A stretch of DNA of 21,192 nt from Proteobacteria bacterium UBA2383 (GTDB taxonomy: Bacteria; Pseudomonadota; Gammaproteobacteria; Competibacterales; Competibacteraceae), in contig DDST01000023.1 in NCBI GenBank assembly GCA_002343485.1, positions 30,886-52,077 on the forward strand, given 5' to 3'. Every line of letters begins with the position of its first letter. Position 1 is the first letter of the stretch. This document shows, one piece after another, positions 14,441-21,192 of the stretch. The notes under the pieces were generated by a model. That model saw only the letters and a program-made list of their open reading frames with translations, ran no database searches and had not been told where the DNA came from. Position numbers and translations under genes: made by a program.

Positions 14441-14800
14441 TTAGAATTTAAACTCCTCGATCAGTAATTGCAGTTGCAAGAGTGCTGACGTGCCAATATT
14501 CAGGATGCGGAAACCTGTATCGTAAAAATCCGGATTAATATCCCGGCCACACCATAGGCTCTCTGCATCCAAGAAAATACGCTGATGCGAACTGTTCTCC
14601 TTGGGAACATCCAGCCATAACCGGAACGTCCGGCTTAACGGAACCGGTTTATCGCTGACCAAGCGGATGCCTTCTTTATTAATGTCCACAATATGGCCTA
14701 GCAGCTCCTGAGTATCCTGGTCATAAACTCGCAGGTACATCACCAAATACCAGCGTTTAAGCCGGCGCTTATCGGCGTTGGAAGAATCGGCGAAACTCAT
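14441..14800 (-). CDS. PilZ-domain protein (probable c-di-GMP receptor)
   Basis: Single-domain PilZ protein of 119 residues. The N-terminal arginine motif RRLKR (12-16, RxxxR) and a second motif DINKEG (39-44) are the two ligand-binding elements of the family. The second is normally [DN]xSxxG, and here Asn replaces Ser. The beta-rich body continues to about residue 100 and ends with a short helix. No output domain is attached, so it probably acts by binding a partner. AGGAGG precedes the ATG at a normal distance. The neighbours do not reveal its target. C-di-GMP binding is inferred from the motifs. Confidence 0.8.
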   Translation of the reverse strand: MSFADSSNADKRRLKRWYLVMYLRVYDQDTQELLGHIVDINKEGIRLVSDKPVPLSRTFRLWLDVPKENSSHQRIFLDAESLWCGRDINPDFYDTGFRILNIGTSALLQLQLLIEEFKF

Positions 14801-14848
14801 CGCAACCTCCTGGTAAATGTAAAAAGAAGGGCAGAGTTTGCCCGGGAC

Positions 14849-15478
14849 TCAGGCCGATATGGCCGGGTTAAGACTATACGTGGCAGTTAAACTGGCCTGA
14901 TCCAATACATGGCCGGCCATTGCCGTCAGCACTTCGGGTCCGGTGAAATCACCTTCCATCGGGCAGCGTTCTATGTCAAGCGCATACAGAGTAAAAATAT
15001 AGTGGTGAATAATACTGTCGTTCCAGGGCGGGCATGGCCCATCATAACCGAAGTAGCGGCCTGCCATAGCCGGATCGCTCGCGAACCATTCCCGGTAGTT
15101 GTTGATACCTTGACGGGTGCCGCGCGGGGCTTCTGGCCCCGATTTGCCACCGGGCGTTACTCCTTTGGCAAATTCACCAGCCAGGATATGTTCCGGGGCT
15201 GGGGCTAAATCCACCAAAATCCAGTGATAAAAATCGGTGCGCGGTAAGTCAGCCGGTACTTGCCGTCCTTCCTGGTTGACGTCATCTGCCTGGGTCGGCA
15301 CGTCCGGGTCATGGCAGATCAAAACCAACGACCGGGTTCCCGAAGGGAGTTCACTCCAGGCAAGCGGCGGATTGATATTCGAGCCGAATACGACATGCTG
15401 CTCAGGATCGGCGATGCCAAAGGCATACTCGGCAGGGATGGGTTGGTGATCGCGCAAGACGGGGCTAGTGAGTTTCAT
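14849..15478 (-). CDS. PEBP-family protein, YbhB/YbcL type
   Basis: Protein of 209 residues of the phosphatidylethanolamine-binding/Raf kinase inhibitor-like family. Conserved pieces are SNINPPLAWSELP (33-45), CHDPDVP (55-61), FYHWILVDL (83-91) and YDGPCPPWNDSIIHHYIFTL (145-164), which line the ligand pocket. No signal peptide is visible, so it is cytoplasmic. Bacterial members have no settled role. AGGAG precedes the ATG at 15478. It lies 48 bp upstream of the PilZ gene on the same strand and diverges from the trkH array. Confidence 0.88.
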   Translation of the reverse strand: MKLTSPVLRDHQPIPAEYAFGIADPEQHVVFGSNINPPLAWSELPSGTRSLVLICHDPDVPTQADDVNQEGRQVPADLPRTDFYHWILVDLAPAPEHILAGEFAKGVTPGGKSGPEAPRGTRQGINNYREWFASDPAMAGRYFGYDGPCPPWNDSIIHHYIFTLYALDIERCPMEGDFTGPEVLTAMAGHVLDQASLTATYSLNPAISA

Positions 15479-15742
15479 TCTTTATCTCCTTTAGCAACGC
15501 GCAAAATCATAAGCATTGGTGATTAGGTTCGATATGCAATCAGGCCCTCGGAACAGGACGCCGGGTTGAGCAATCTTCGTCATTTCCTGAAAAATGGCTT
15601 GGATTCTGTGGACATCCTGGCAGACGGGAGTAGATTCTTCTAACCATAATAACTCATACACTCGATAACACGATAAATTCGCGCGCCGGGAACACCGGCA
15701 GGATGCCCAGACTACGTCATCACATAATAGTCAGGATACTTG
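15479..15742. other. Divergent intergenic region upstream of the trkH array
   Basis: A 264-bp spacer between the PEBP gene (minus) and the first trkH (plus), which must carry promoters for both. I see a short hairpin (GCCGG...CCGGC, 15685-15699) and AT-rich stretches around 15631-15680, but no promoter match I would defend and no ORF. Confidence 0.35.
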
Positions 15743-17320
15743 ATGAGCGATCAAGCTTTGCAGAGTGAAATACCTGAAACCCCGCCTTCGAATGAATACG
15801 CCGCCCGCAATAAATTAATTGTGCAATGGGCTGGAAAGAAATTTCAGCGGCAAGCTTACCAGCCGGCTCCTTTTAAGACCTGGCTGTATATGGTCGGACT
15901 ATTGCTGATCTTGTTCAGCGCCACCATGTTGCCACCGATAGCCGTAGCATGGTGGTACGACGGTCGAAGTGTGGTTTTGCCGTTCATGGAAACGCTCGGG
16001 ACAACTCTGGGCTTAGGACTACTATGCTGGCTGCCGGTGTGCCGGTTCAAACTTGATTTACGCAATCGCGATGGCTTTATCCTGGTCGTGGTGTTCTGGG
16101 TACTGTCATCGCTGCTAGGTGCATTGCCATTCATATTGTCTGATCAGCCCCAGGTCCGCTTTGTCGACGCAGTATTCGAAACGGTTTCCGGTTTGACGAC
16201 CACTGGCGCGACAGTTCTTTCCGGACTGGATACGATGCCCAGAGCGATTGTGTACTACCGGGCACAGTTGCATTTTCTAGGTGGAATCGGAATTGTCGTG
16301 CTGGCAGTAGCCTTGCTGCCAATGCTAGGGATTGGCGGCATGCAGCTCTACCGGGCGTCGACGCCCGGACCGATGAAAGACGAAAAGCTGACACCGCGCA
16401 TCACCGAGACCGCTAAGAATCTCTGGTACATCTATGTCGGGTTGAATTTTTTGTGCTTTTTGGCCTATTGGCTGGCCGGAATGAGTCCCTTCGACGCGGT
16501 TTGCTACAGCTTTACGACAGTGGCGCTAGGGGGGTTTGCCCCCCATGACGCCAGCATCGGCTATTTCCAAGATCCTGTGATGGAGTGGATCACCGTTCTT
16601 TTTATGTTAGTGGCGATGGTTAACTTCGCCTTGTACTTCTTGGCTTGGCGGCTACGCAGCCTAAGCGCCGTGTACCGTGATGCGGAATTCCAATTTTGCA
16701 TGAAGGTGGTGGCTGGCATTGTCGCTTTCGCTTGCCTGCACTTATATATGGACGGAGGGGCGTTATGGAAATCTATTCACCTGGGCGCCTTTCAGGGTAT
16801 CTCGATTATTACCGGCACGGGCCTGACCACAGCGAGTTATCCTGCCGAGGAGCATTGGCCGGCGTTCGTACCGCTGCTATTGCTGCTGGGCAGTTTTTTC
16901 GGCGGTTGCGTCGGATCAACCTGTGGCGGCATCAAAGCCATCCGTTTTCTGCTGCTCTATAAACAGAGCGTGCGTGAGAGCCGGCTCTTAGTCCGGCCAA
17001 CGGCCCAGATTGCTGTCAAGCTGGGCGATCATCCCATTCCTGACCGGATCATGCAGGCGGTATGGGGATTTTATTATCTGTACATTTTATGCTACTGCGC
17101 CTTCTCCCTGGCGCTAGCGGCAGCCGGCGTGGATTTAGTCACCGCGTTTGGCACGACAGCGGCGTGCCTGAATAACATGGGCGTCGGTTTGGGCGATACG
17201 GCGGGCGGCTTCAGTGTATTGAACGATACAGCAACTTGGCTGATGTCGCTGGCGATGCTGGTTGGCCGGCTGGAGGTATTTCCGCTGCTATTGTTATTCC
17301 TGCCAGATTTCTGGAAATAA
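15743..17320 (+). CDS. trkH: TrkH-type K+ transporter subunit, copy 1
   Basis: Membrane subunit of a Trk/Ktr K+ uptake system with four pore repeats. It has 525 residues. A cytoplasmic N-terminal extension of about 45 residues precedes the first helix (LYMVGLLLILFSATM). Filter loops: LTTTGAT (151-157), ALGGFAPHD (261-269), TGTGLTT (357-363) and LNNMGVG (476-482). The STCGGIKAIRFLLL segment (392-405) follows the third pore, as in E. coli TrkH, and the C-terminus FLPDFWK is typical. The ATG at 15743 is preferred over a TTG one codon earlier, with AGGA 6 bases upstream. Loop 2 reads APHD where copies 2 and 3 have STHD. A TrkA-type partner is expected but is not in the window. Confidence 0.93.
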   Translation: MSDQALQSEIPETPPSNEYAARNKLIVQWAGKKFQRQAYQPAPFKTWLYMVGLLLILFSATMLPPIAVAWWYDGRSVVLPFMETLGTTLGLGLLCWLPVCRFKLDLRNRDGFILVVVFWVLSSLLGALPFILSDQPQVRFVDAVFETVSGLTTTGATVLSGLDTMPRAIVYYRAQLHFLGGIGIVVLAVALLPMLGIGGMQLYRASTPGPMKDEKLTPRITETAKNLWYIYVGLNFLCFLAYWLAGMSPFDAVCYSFTTVALGGFAPHDASIGYFQDPVMEWITVLFMLVAMVNFALYFLAWRLRSLSAVYRDAEFQFCMKVVAGIVAFACLHLYMDGGALWKSIHLGAFQGISIITGTGLTTASYPAEEHWPAFVPLLLLLGSFFGGCVGSTCGGIKAIRFLLLYKQSVRESRLLVRPTAQIAVKLGDHPIPDRIMQAVWGFYYLYILCYCAFSLALAAAGVDLVTAFGTTAACLNNMGVGLGDTAGGFSVLNDTATWLMSLAMLVGRLEVFPLLLLFLPDFWK

Positions 17321-17368
17321 AATTTAAGCGCAGAATTGTGGAATTCCATTCACAGCAGGATAACGGCA

Positions 17369-18868
17369 ATGCAGGCGATAACAGTGGGTCAAGAGTGGCT
17401 AACAGTGCAGCGGCGCGCACCGGTCAAGACAGCGCTGTACATGATCGGACTGTTGATGATCCTGTTCAGCGTCAGCTTGTTGCCGCCTATCGCTGTGGCC
17501 TGGTGGTATGACGGCTACCAAGTGGTCATGCCGTTTGCGGAGGCGATGGGGGCCATGCTGGCACTGGGCCTGCTGTGCTGGCTGCCGGTATGCCGGTTTA
17601 AGGCGGATCTGCGTAACCGGGATGGCTTTGTGGTCGTGGTGATGTTCTGGTTTTTATTGTCGCTATTCGGATCACTGCCGTTCATGCTGGTCGAACATCC
17701 GCATATGCGGCTCGTGGATGCGGTGTTCGAAACCGTTTCCGGCCTGACCACCACAGGCGCGACGATTCTTTCCGGCCTCGATACATTACCCAAAGCAATC
17801 CTATATTACCGGGCGCAACTGAATTTTCTGGGCGGCATGGGCATCGTGGTGCTGGCGGTGGCCTTGTTGCCGATGCTTGGCATCGGCGGGATGCAACTCT
17901 ACAAGGCGGAGACTCCAGGGCCGATGAAGGATGAGAAGCTGACACCGCGCATCACCGAGACCGCTAAGAATCTCTGGTACATCTACGCCGGACTGAATGT
18001 AATTTGCACCCTGTCATTCTGGGCAGCCGGCATGAACTTCTTTGATGCCCTCTGCCACAGCTTCGCCACGTTGGCATTGGGCGGCTTCTCCACCCACGAC
18101 GCCAGCATCGGTTATTTTCAGAGTCCGGCGATTGAGTTGATCGCGGGCGTTTTCTCATTGGTAGCGGCGGTTAACTTCGCGCTTTTCTTTTTAGCGTGGC
18201 GCTCACGCAGTCTCAAGGCCGTGTTCCGCGATGCCGAATTCAAATTCTGCATGGGAGTCATGGGGGGCATCATTGCAGCGACTTGTCTGTACCTTTATCA
18301 CAGCGGGAAGTTTCCATTATGGGACTCTATTTACCACGGCTTTTTCCAGGCAGCTTCGATCATCACTGACAATGGCCTGACCGCCGCTGGTTATCCCGCA
18401 GACTGGCCGTTCGTTGTACCTTTATTGTTATTATTGGGCAGTTTTTTTGGCGGTTGTGTGGGTTCAACCTGTGGCGGTATCAAAGCCTTTCGCTTCCTGT
18501 TGCTCTTTAAACAAAGCTGGCGCGAGATCCAGTTGCTGATTCGGCCCAGCGCGCAAATTACGGTCAAGGTCGGCAACCGCCCGATGGCCGACCGGGTGAT
18601 GCAAGCGGTATGGGGGTTTTATTTTCTCTACATTCTCAGCTACTGCTTTTTCTCACTGGCGCTGGCAACTACCGGCGTGGATTTGGTCACGGCATTCGGC
18701 TCAGTGGCGGGTTGTTTAAATAATATGGGCGTAGGACTGGGCACCACAGCTTCCAATTTTGCACCTCTGAATGACACAGCGACCTGGTTGCTAACCTTAT
18801 CCATGCTGTTGGGCCGATTGGAGGTTTTTCCATTGCTATTGCTGTTTGTGCCTGGCTTTTGGAATTGA
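17369..18868 (+). CDS. trkH: TrkH-type K+ transporter subunit, copy 2
   Basis: Second tandem paralogue, 499 residues, with the shortest N-terminal extension (about 20 residues before LYMIGLLMILFS). Filter loops: LTTTGAT (126-132), ALGGFSTHD (236-244), TDNGLTA (333-339) and LNNMGVG (450-456). The core is very close to copies 1 and 3 (for example TPRITETAKNLWYIY and GSFFGGCVGSTCGGIKA). The third loop is distinct, with Asp-Asn before the filter glycine. The ATG at 17369 has AGGA 8 bases upstream. A longer frame to a TTG at 17336 is less likely. It follows copy 1 by 48 bp and precedes copy 3 by 9 bp, so the three are probably one operon. Confidence 0.92.
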   Translation: MQAITVGQEWLTVQRRAPVKTALYMIGLLMILFSVSLLPPIAVAWWYDGYQVVMPFAEAMGAMLALGLLCWLPVCRFKADLRNRDGFVVVVMFWFLLSLFGSLPFMLVEHPHMRLVDAVFETVSGLTTTGATILSGLDTLPKAILYYRAQLNFLGGMGIVVLAVALLPMLGIGGMQLYKAETPGPMKDEKLTPRITETAKNLWYIYAGLNVICTLSFWAAGMNFFDALCHSFATLALGGFSTHDASIGYFQSPAIELIAGVFSLVAAVNFALFFLAWRSRSLKAVFRDAEFKFCMGVMGGIIAATCLYLYHSGKFPLWDSIYHGFFQAASIITDNGLTAAGYPADWPFVVPLLLLLGSFFGGCVGSTCGGIKAFRFLLLFKQSWREIQLLIRPSAQITVKVGNRPMADRVMQAVWGFYFLYILSYCFFSLALATTGVDLVTAFGSVAGCLNNMGVGLGTTASNFAPLNDTATWLLTLSMLLGRLEVFPLLLLFVPGFWN

Positions 18869-18877
18869 GCATTGAGA

Positions 18878-20494
18878 ATGAATGATCAGACAGATCGTGA
18901 CGAAGCAGTGTTAAATTCATTTTCAGACCAACAGGACAGTGAATCCAAGAAGCTCGACGAAGGGTACGACGAAAAAGAATCCGCCAAGCCTTCTGTGACG
19001 CCGGCCAGAATGAGTTGGAAGGCGCAACACACTATTCAGCACCGGGCGCCATTCAAAACCGCGCTGTACATGGTAGGTTTACTCATGATCCTGTTCAGCG
19101 CCACGATGCTACCGCCGATTGTGGTGGCCTGGTGGTATGACGGCTATGACGTCGTAGCGCCTTTCGCGGAAACCCTCGGGGTGACATTGGGATTCGGATT
19201 GCTCTGCTGGTTGCCGGTATGCCGGCTCAAAGCAGACTTGCGCAACCGGGATGGTTTCGTGGTGGTGGTTGCGTTCTGGGTGTTGCTCTCCCTGCTGGGC
19301 GCGATACCGTTCATGTTGGCTGAACATCCCCATATGCGGCTCGTGGATGCCGTATTTGAAACAGCATCCGGTTTAACCACCACGGGCGCCACCATTCTTT
19401 CCGGTCTCGATGCGTTACCCAAAGCAATCCTGTATTACCGGGCACAACTAAATCTGCTCGGCGGCATGGGCGTGGTGGTGCTAGCTGTCGCTTTACTGCC
19501 AATGTTAGGGGTGGGCGGTATGCAACTCTACAAGGCAGAGACGCCGGGACCGATGAAAGATGAGAAGCTGACACCGCGCATCACCGAAACCGCCAAGAAT
19601 CTCTGGGCTATCTATTTTGGCTTGAATATGGCCTGTGCATTATCGTTTTGGGCTGCGGGAATGAGTCCATTTGATGCGGTTTGCCACAGCTTCTCCACGC
19701 TGGCGCTGGGCGGCTTTTCAACCCATGATGACAGTATCGGTTATTTCAATAGCCTGTCCATCGAACTGATCTCCGGAATTTTCACCCTGATCGCAGCGGT
19801 TAATTTCGCTTTGTACTTCATGGCGCTGCGCACCGGTAGCCTTCGGGTCATATTTCGAGATGCGGAATTCCGGTTTTTCCTGGCCGTCATCGGCGGGATT
19901 GTCGCCTTGACGTGTGCATGCCTCTATTTCAGCAACACATTTTCCTTGTGGGAGGCGCTCCACCACGGATTTTTCCAGAGCCTCTCCATCGTAACCAGTA
20001 ATGGTCATACAACAGCCAATTATTCAGGCTGGCCATTTTTTATTCCTTTACTGCTACTGCTGGGCAGTTTTTTCGGCGGCTGCGTGGGTTCAACCTGTGG
20101 CGGCATCAAGGCAATCCGCTTCCTGTTGCTGTATAAACAAAGCGTGCGCGAAATCCGGTTATTGATCCGTCCCACCGCACAAATTGCGGTCAAGCTGGGC
20201 AATCGTCCGATTCCCGACCGGGTGATGCAGGCCGTATGGGGATTTTACTATCTTTATATTTTCTGCTACTGCGTTCTGTCGCTGGCGCTGGTGGGAACAG
20301 GGCTGGATTTGGTCACCGCATTTGGCTCGGCAGCCGCCGGCTTGAATAACATGGGAGTGGGTTTGGGCGATACGGCTGCTAACTTCAGCTCAATCAGCGA
20401 TACCGCCACCGTTTTGTTGACCATCGCCATGATCGTTGGCCGGTTGGAGGTGTTCCCCGTACTGCTGTTGCTCCATCCTGATTTCTGGAAATAA
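18878..20494 (+). CDS. trkH: TrkH-type K+ transporter subunit, copy 3
   Basis: Third tandem paralogue, 538 residues. It has the longest N-terminal extension, about 60 residues and highly charged (MNDQTDRDEAVLNSFSDQQD, then a lysine- and glutamate-rich part), before LYMVGLLMILFS. Filter loops: LTTTGAT (166-172), ALGGFSTHD (276-284), TSNGHTT (373-379) and LNNMGVG (489-495). His377 directly after the third filter glycine is unusual, since the other two copies have Leu and E. coli TrkH has Phe. The ATG at 18878 lies 9 bp after the copy 2 stop with only a weak GAG upstream, so translation may be coupled. A TTG at 18872 is an alternative. Two copies end in DFWK (1 and 3) and copy 2 in GFWN. Confidence 0.92.
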   Translation: MNDQTDRDEAVLNSFSDQQDSESKKLDEGYDEKESAKPSVTPARMSWKAQHTIQHRAPFKTALYMVGLLMILFSATMLPPIVVAWWYDGYDVVAPFAETLGVTLGFGLLCWLPVCRLKADLRNRDGFVVVVAFWVLLSLLGAIPFMLAEHPHMRLVDAVFETASGLTTTGATILSGLDALPKAILYYRAQLNLLGGMGVVVLAVALLPMLGVGGMQLYKAETPGPMKDEKLTPRITETAKNLWAIYFGLNMACALSFWAAGMSPFDAVCHSFSTLALGGFSTHDDSIGYFNSLSIELISGIFTLIAAVNFALYFMALRTGSLRVIFRDAEFRFFLAVIGGIVALTCACLYFSNTFSLWEALHHGFFQSLSIVTSNGHTTANYSGWPFFIPLLLLLGSFFGGCVGSTCGGIKAIRFLLLYKQSVREIRLLIRPTAQIAVKLGNRPIPDRVMQAVWGFYYLYIFCYCVLSLALVGTGLDLVTAFGSAAAGLNNMGVGLGDTAANFSSISDTATVLLTIAMIVGRLEVFPVLLLLHPDFWK

Positions 20495-20529
20495 AAGTCA
20501 GAAATCAGGAGTCGGGTAAAGGATAAACG

Positions 20530-21192
20530 ATGAAAGACACACAAGGTTATACCGGCGAGCTGCCACCCACACAATTCAATATGGCGCGTTATTGTCTGGA
20601 GGCAGCAACGCGAGCGACCCCGGATAAAGTAGCACTGATGGTCGTATCCGATGCCCACGCGCCAATAGCCAGTGCAGAATGCTGGACATACAAGCAGCTG
20701 AATGACACCGTGCAACGGACAGCAGCGGGGTTGCGCCACTTGGGTCTAGAACCTGGCGAACGCATCATGATTCGCATGGGCAACACCAGCGATTATGCCT
20801 TGCTGTTTTTCGGCGCCATTGCCGCCGGCGGCGTCCCCCTACCCTCCTCCGCACAATTGACCGAAGAGGAAGCCGATTTCCTGCTGACGGATTCTGGCGC
20901 CCGAATCTTAGCCGTATCGGATGACTTGGCGATTGAGCCGCCGCCGGGAATCCAGGTGCTAGATCCATCCGCCATGATGGCATTGCGGAAAGACAATGCA
21001 CCGCTGAAGTATGCGGATACCGCTGCCGATGATCCGGCCTTTCTGATCTACACCTCGGGCACCACGGGGCAGCCTAAGGGCGTGTTGCATGCCCAGCGTT
21101 CAGCATGGGGGCGGCGGCCGATGTATCAGGGGTGGTATGGCATTTGCCCAGATGATGTGATTCTCCATGCCGGAGCGTTCAACTGGACCTAT
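20530..21192 (+). CDS. AMP-dependent acyl-CoA synthetase/ligase, N-terminal part (runs off the window)
   Basis: The first 221 residues of an adenylate-forming enzyme that activates a carboxylic acid with ATP and usually transfers it to CoA. The phosphate-binding motif YTSGTTGQPKGVLHAQR spans 174-190. FGAIAAGGVPLPSSAQLT (94-111) and the preceding LRHLGLEPGERIMI fit the superfamily. The substrate cannot be told because the specificity pocket and C-terminal domain are outside the window. AAAGGA lies 6 bases before the ATG, and the gene begins only 35 bp after the third trkH with no terminator between, so co-transcription is likely. The link to K+ transport is unexplained. Confidence 0.9.
   Translation, partial: MKDTQGYTGELPPTQFNMARYCLEAATRATPDKVALMVVSDAHAPIASAECWTYKQLNDTVQRTAAGLRHLGLEPGERIMIRMGNTSDYALLFFGAIAAGGVPLPSSAQLTEEEADFLLTDSGARILAVSDDLAIEPPPGIQVLDPSAMMALRKDNAPLKYADTAADDPAFLIYTSGTTGQPKGVLHAQRSAWGRRPMYQGWYGICPDDVILHAGAFNWTY

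Noticed and set aside
1..21192. CRISPR arrays, tRNA/rRNA genes, phage or conjugation modules
   Set aside because: The intergenic regions were read on both strands. No regularly spaced repeats, tRNA cloverleaf ends or phage-type genes were seen.

Overview
The window looks like chromosomal DNA of a gammaproteobacterium of medium to slightly high GC. The evidence is the block rsmG-parA-parB-atpI-atpB-atpE on the minus strand (the usual gammaproteobacterial origin-proximal order), the prfB-lysS pair with an E. coli-type programmed frameshift, and a split glycine decarboxylase (GcvPA). I lean weakly towards an uncultured or environmental lineage such as the Competibacter-like group, but this is inference and not shown by the sequence.

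Layout. 1-1374, minus: start of the F1Fo ATP synthase operon (atpI, atpB, 5' part of atpE) with a near-consensus sigma-70 promoter at 1532-1561. 1576-3907, minus: rsmG-parA-parB, nearly gap-free. 3908-4978: a decayed zone where mnmG (gidA) would often lie. It holds a broken IS1-family transposase, a tandemly duplicated end of that element, a fragment resembling another transposase, and an unassigned open stretch. 4979-5770, plus: a secreted DUF1223 protein. 5807-8743, minus: gcvT-gcvH-gcvPA, with no gcvPB next to it. 8744-9133: intergenic DNA with a possible gene remnant. 9134-9781, plus: adenylate kinase with a four-cysteine lid. 9833-10717, minus: a GT2-type glycosyltransferase, followed by an AT-rich spacer and a 57-residue cysteine-containing ORF on plus. 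11156-13838, minus: prfB-lysS. 14122-15478, minus: a small unknown protein, a PilZ protein and a PEBP-family (YbhB/YbcL) protein.

15743-21192, plus: the most distinctive part. Three complete tandem TrkH-type K+ transporter genes are followed at 35 bp by the start of an AMP-dependent acyl-CoA synthetase. The three TrkH proteins share a very similar core. They differ most in the N-terminal cytoplasmic extension and in the third selectivity-filter loop, which suggests duplication followed by functional divergence. No trkA-type regulatory gene is in the window.

Most genes are housekeeping (ATP synthesis, chromosome partition, rRNA methylation, glycine cleavage, nucleotide balance, translation). 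The accessory signals are the IS graveyard, the TrkH array and the small unknown ORFs. I see no tRNA, rRNA, CRISPR array, phage genes or convincing parS site.
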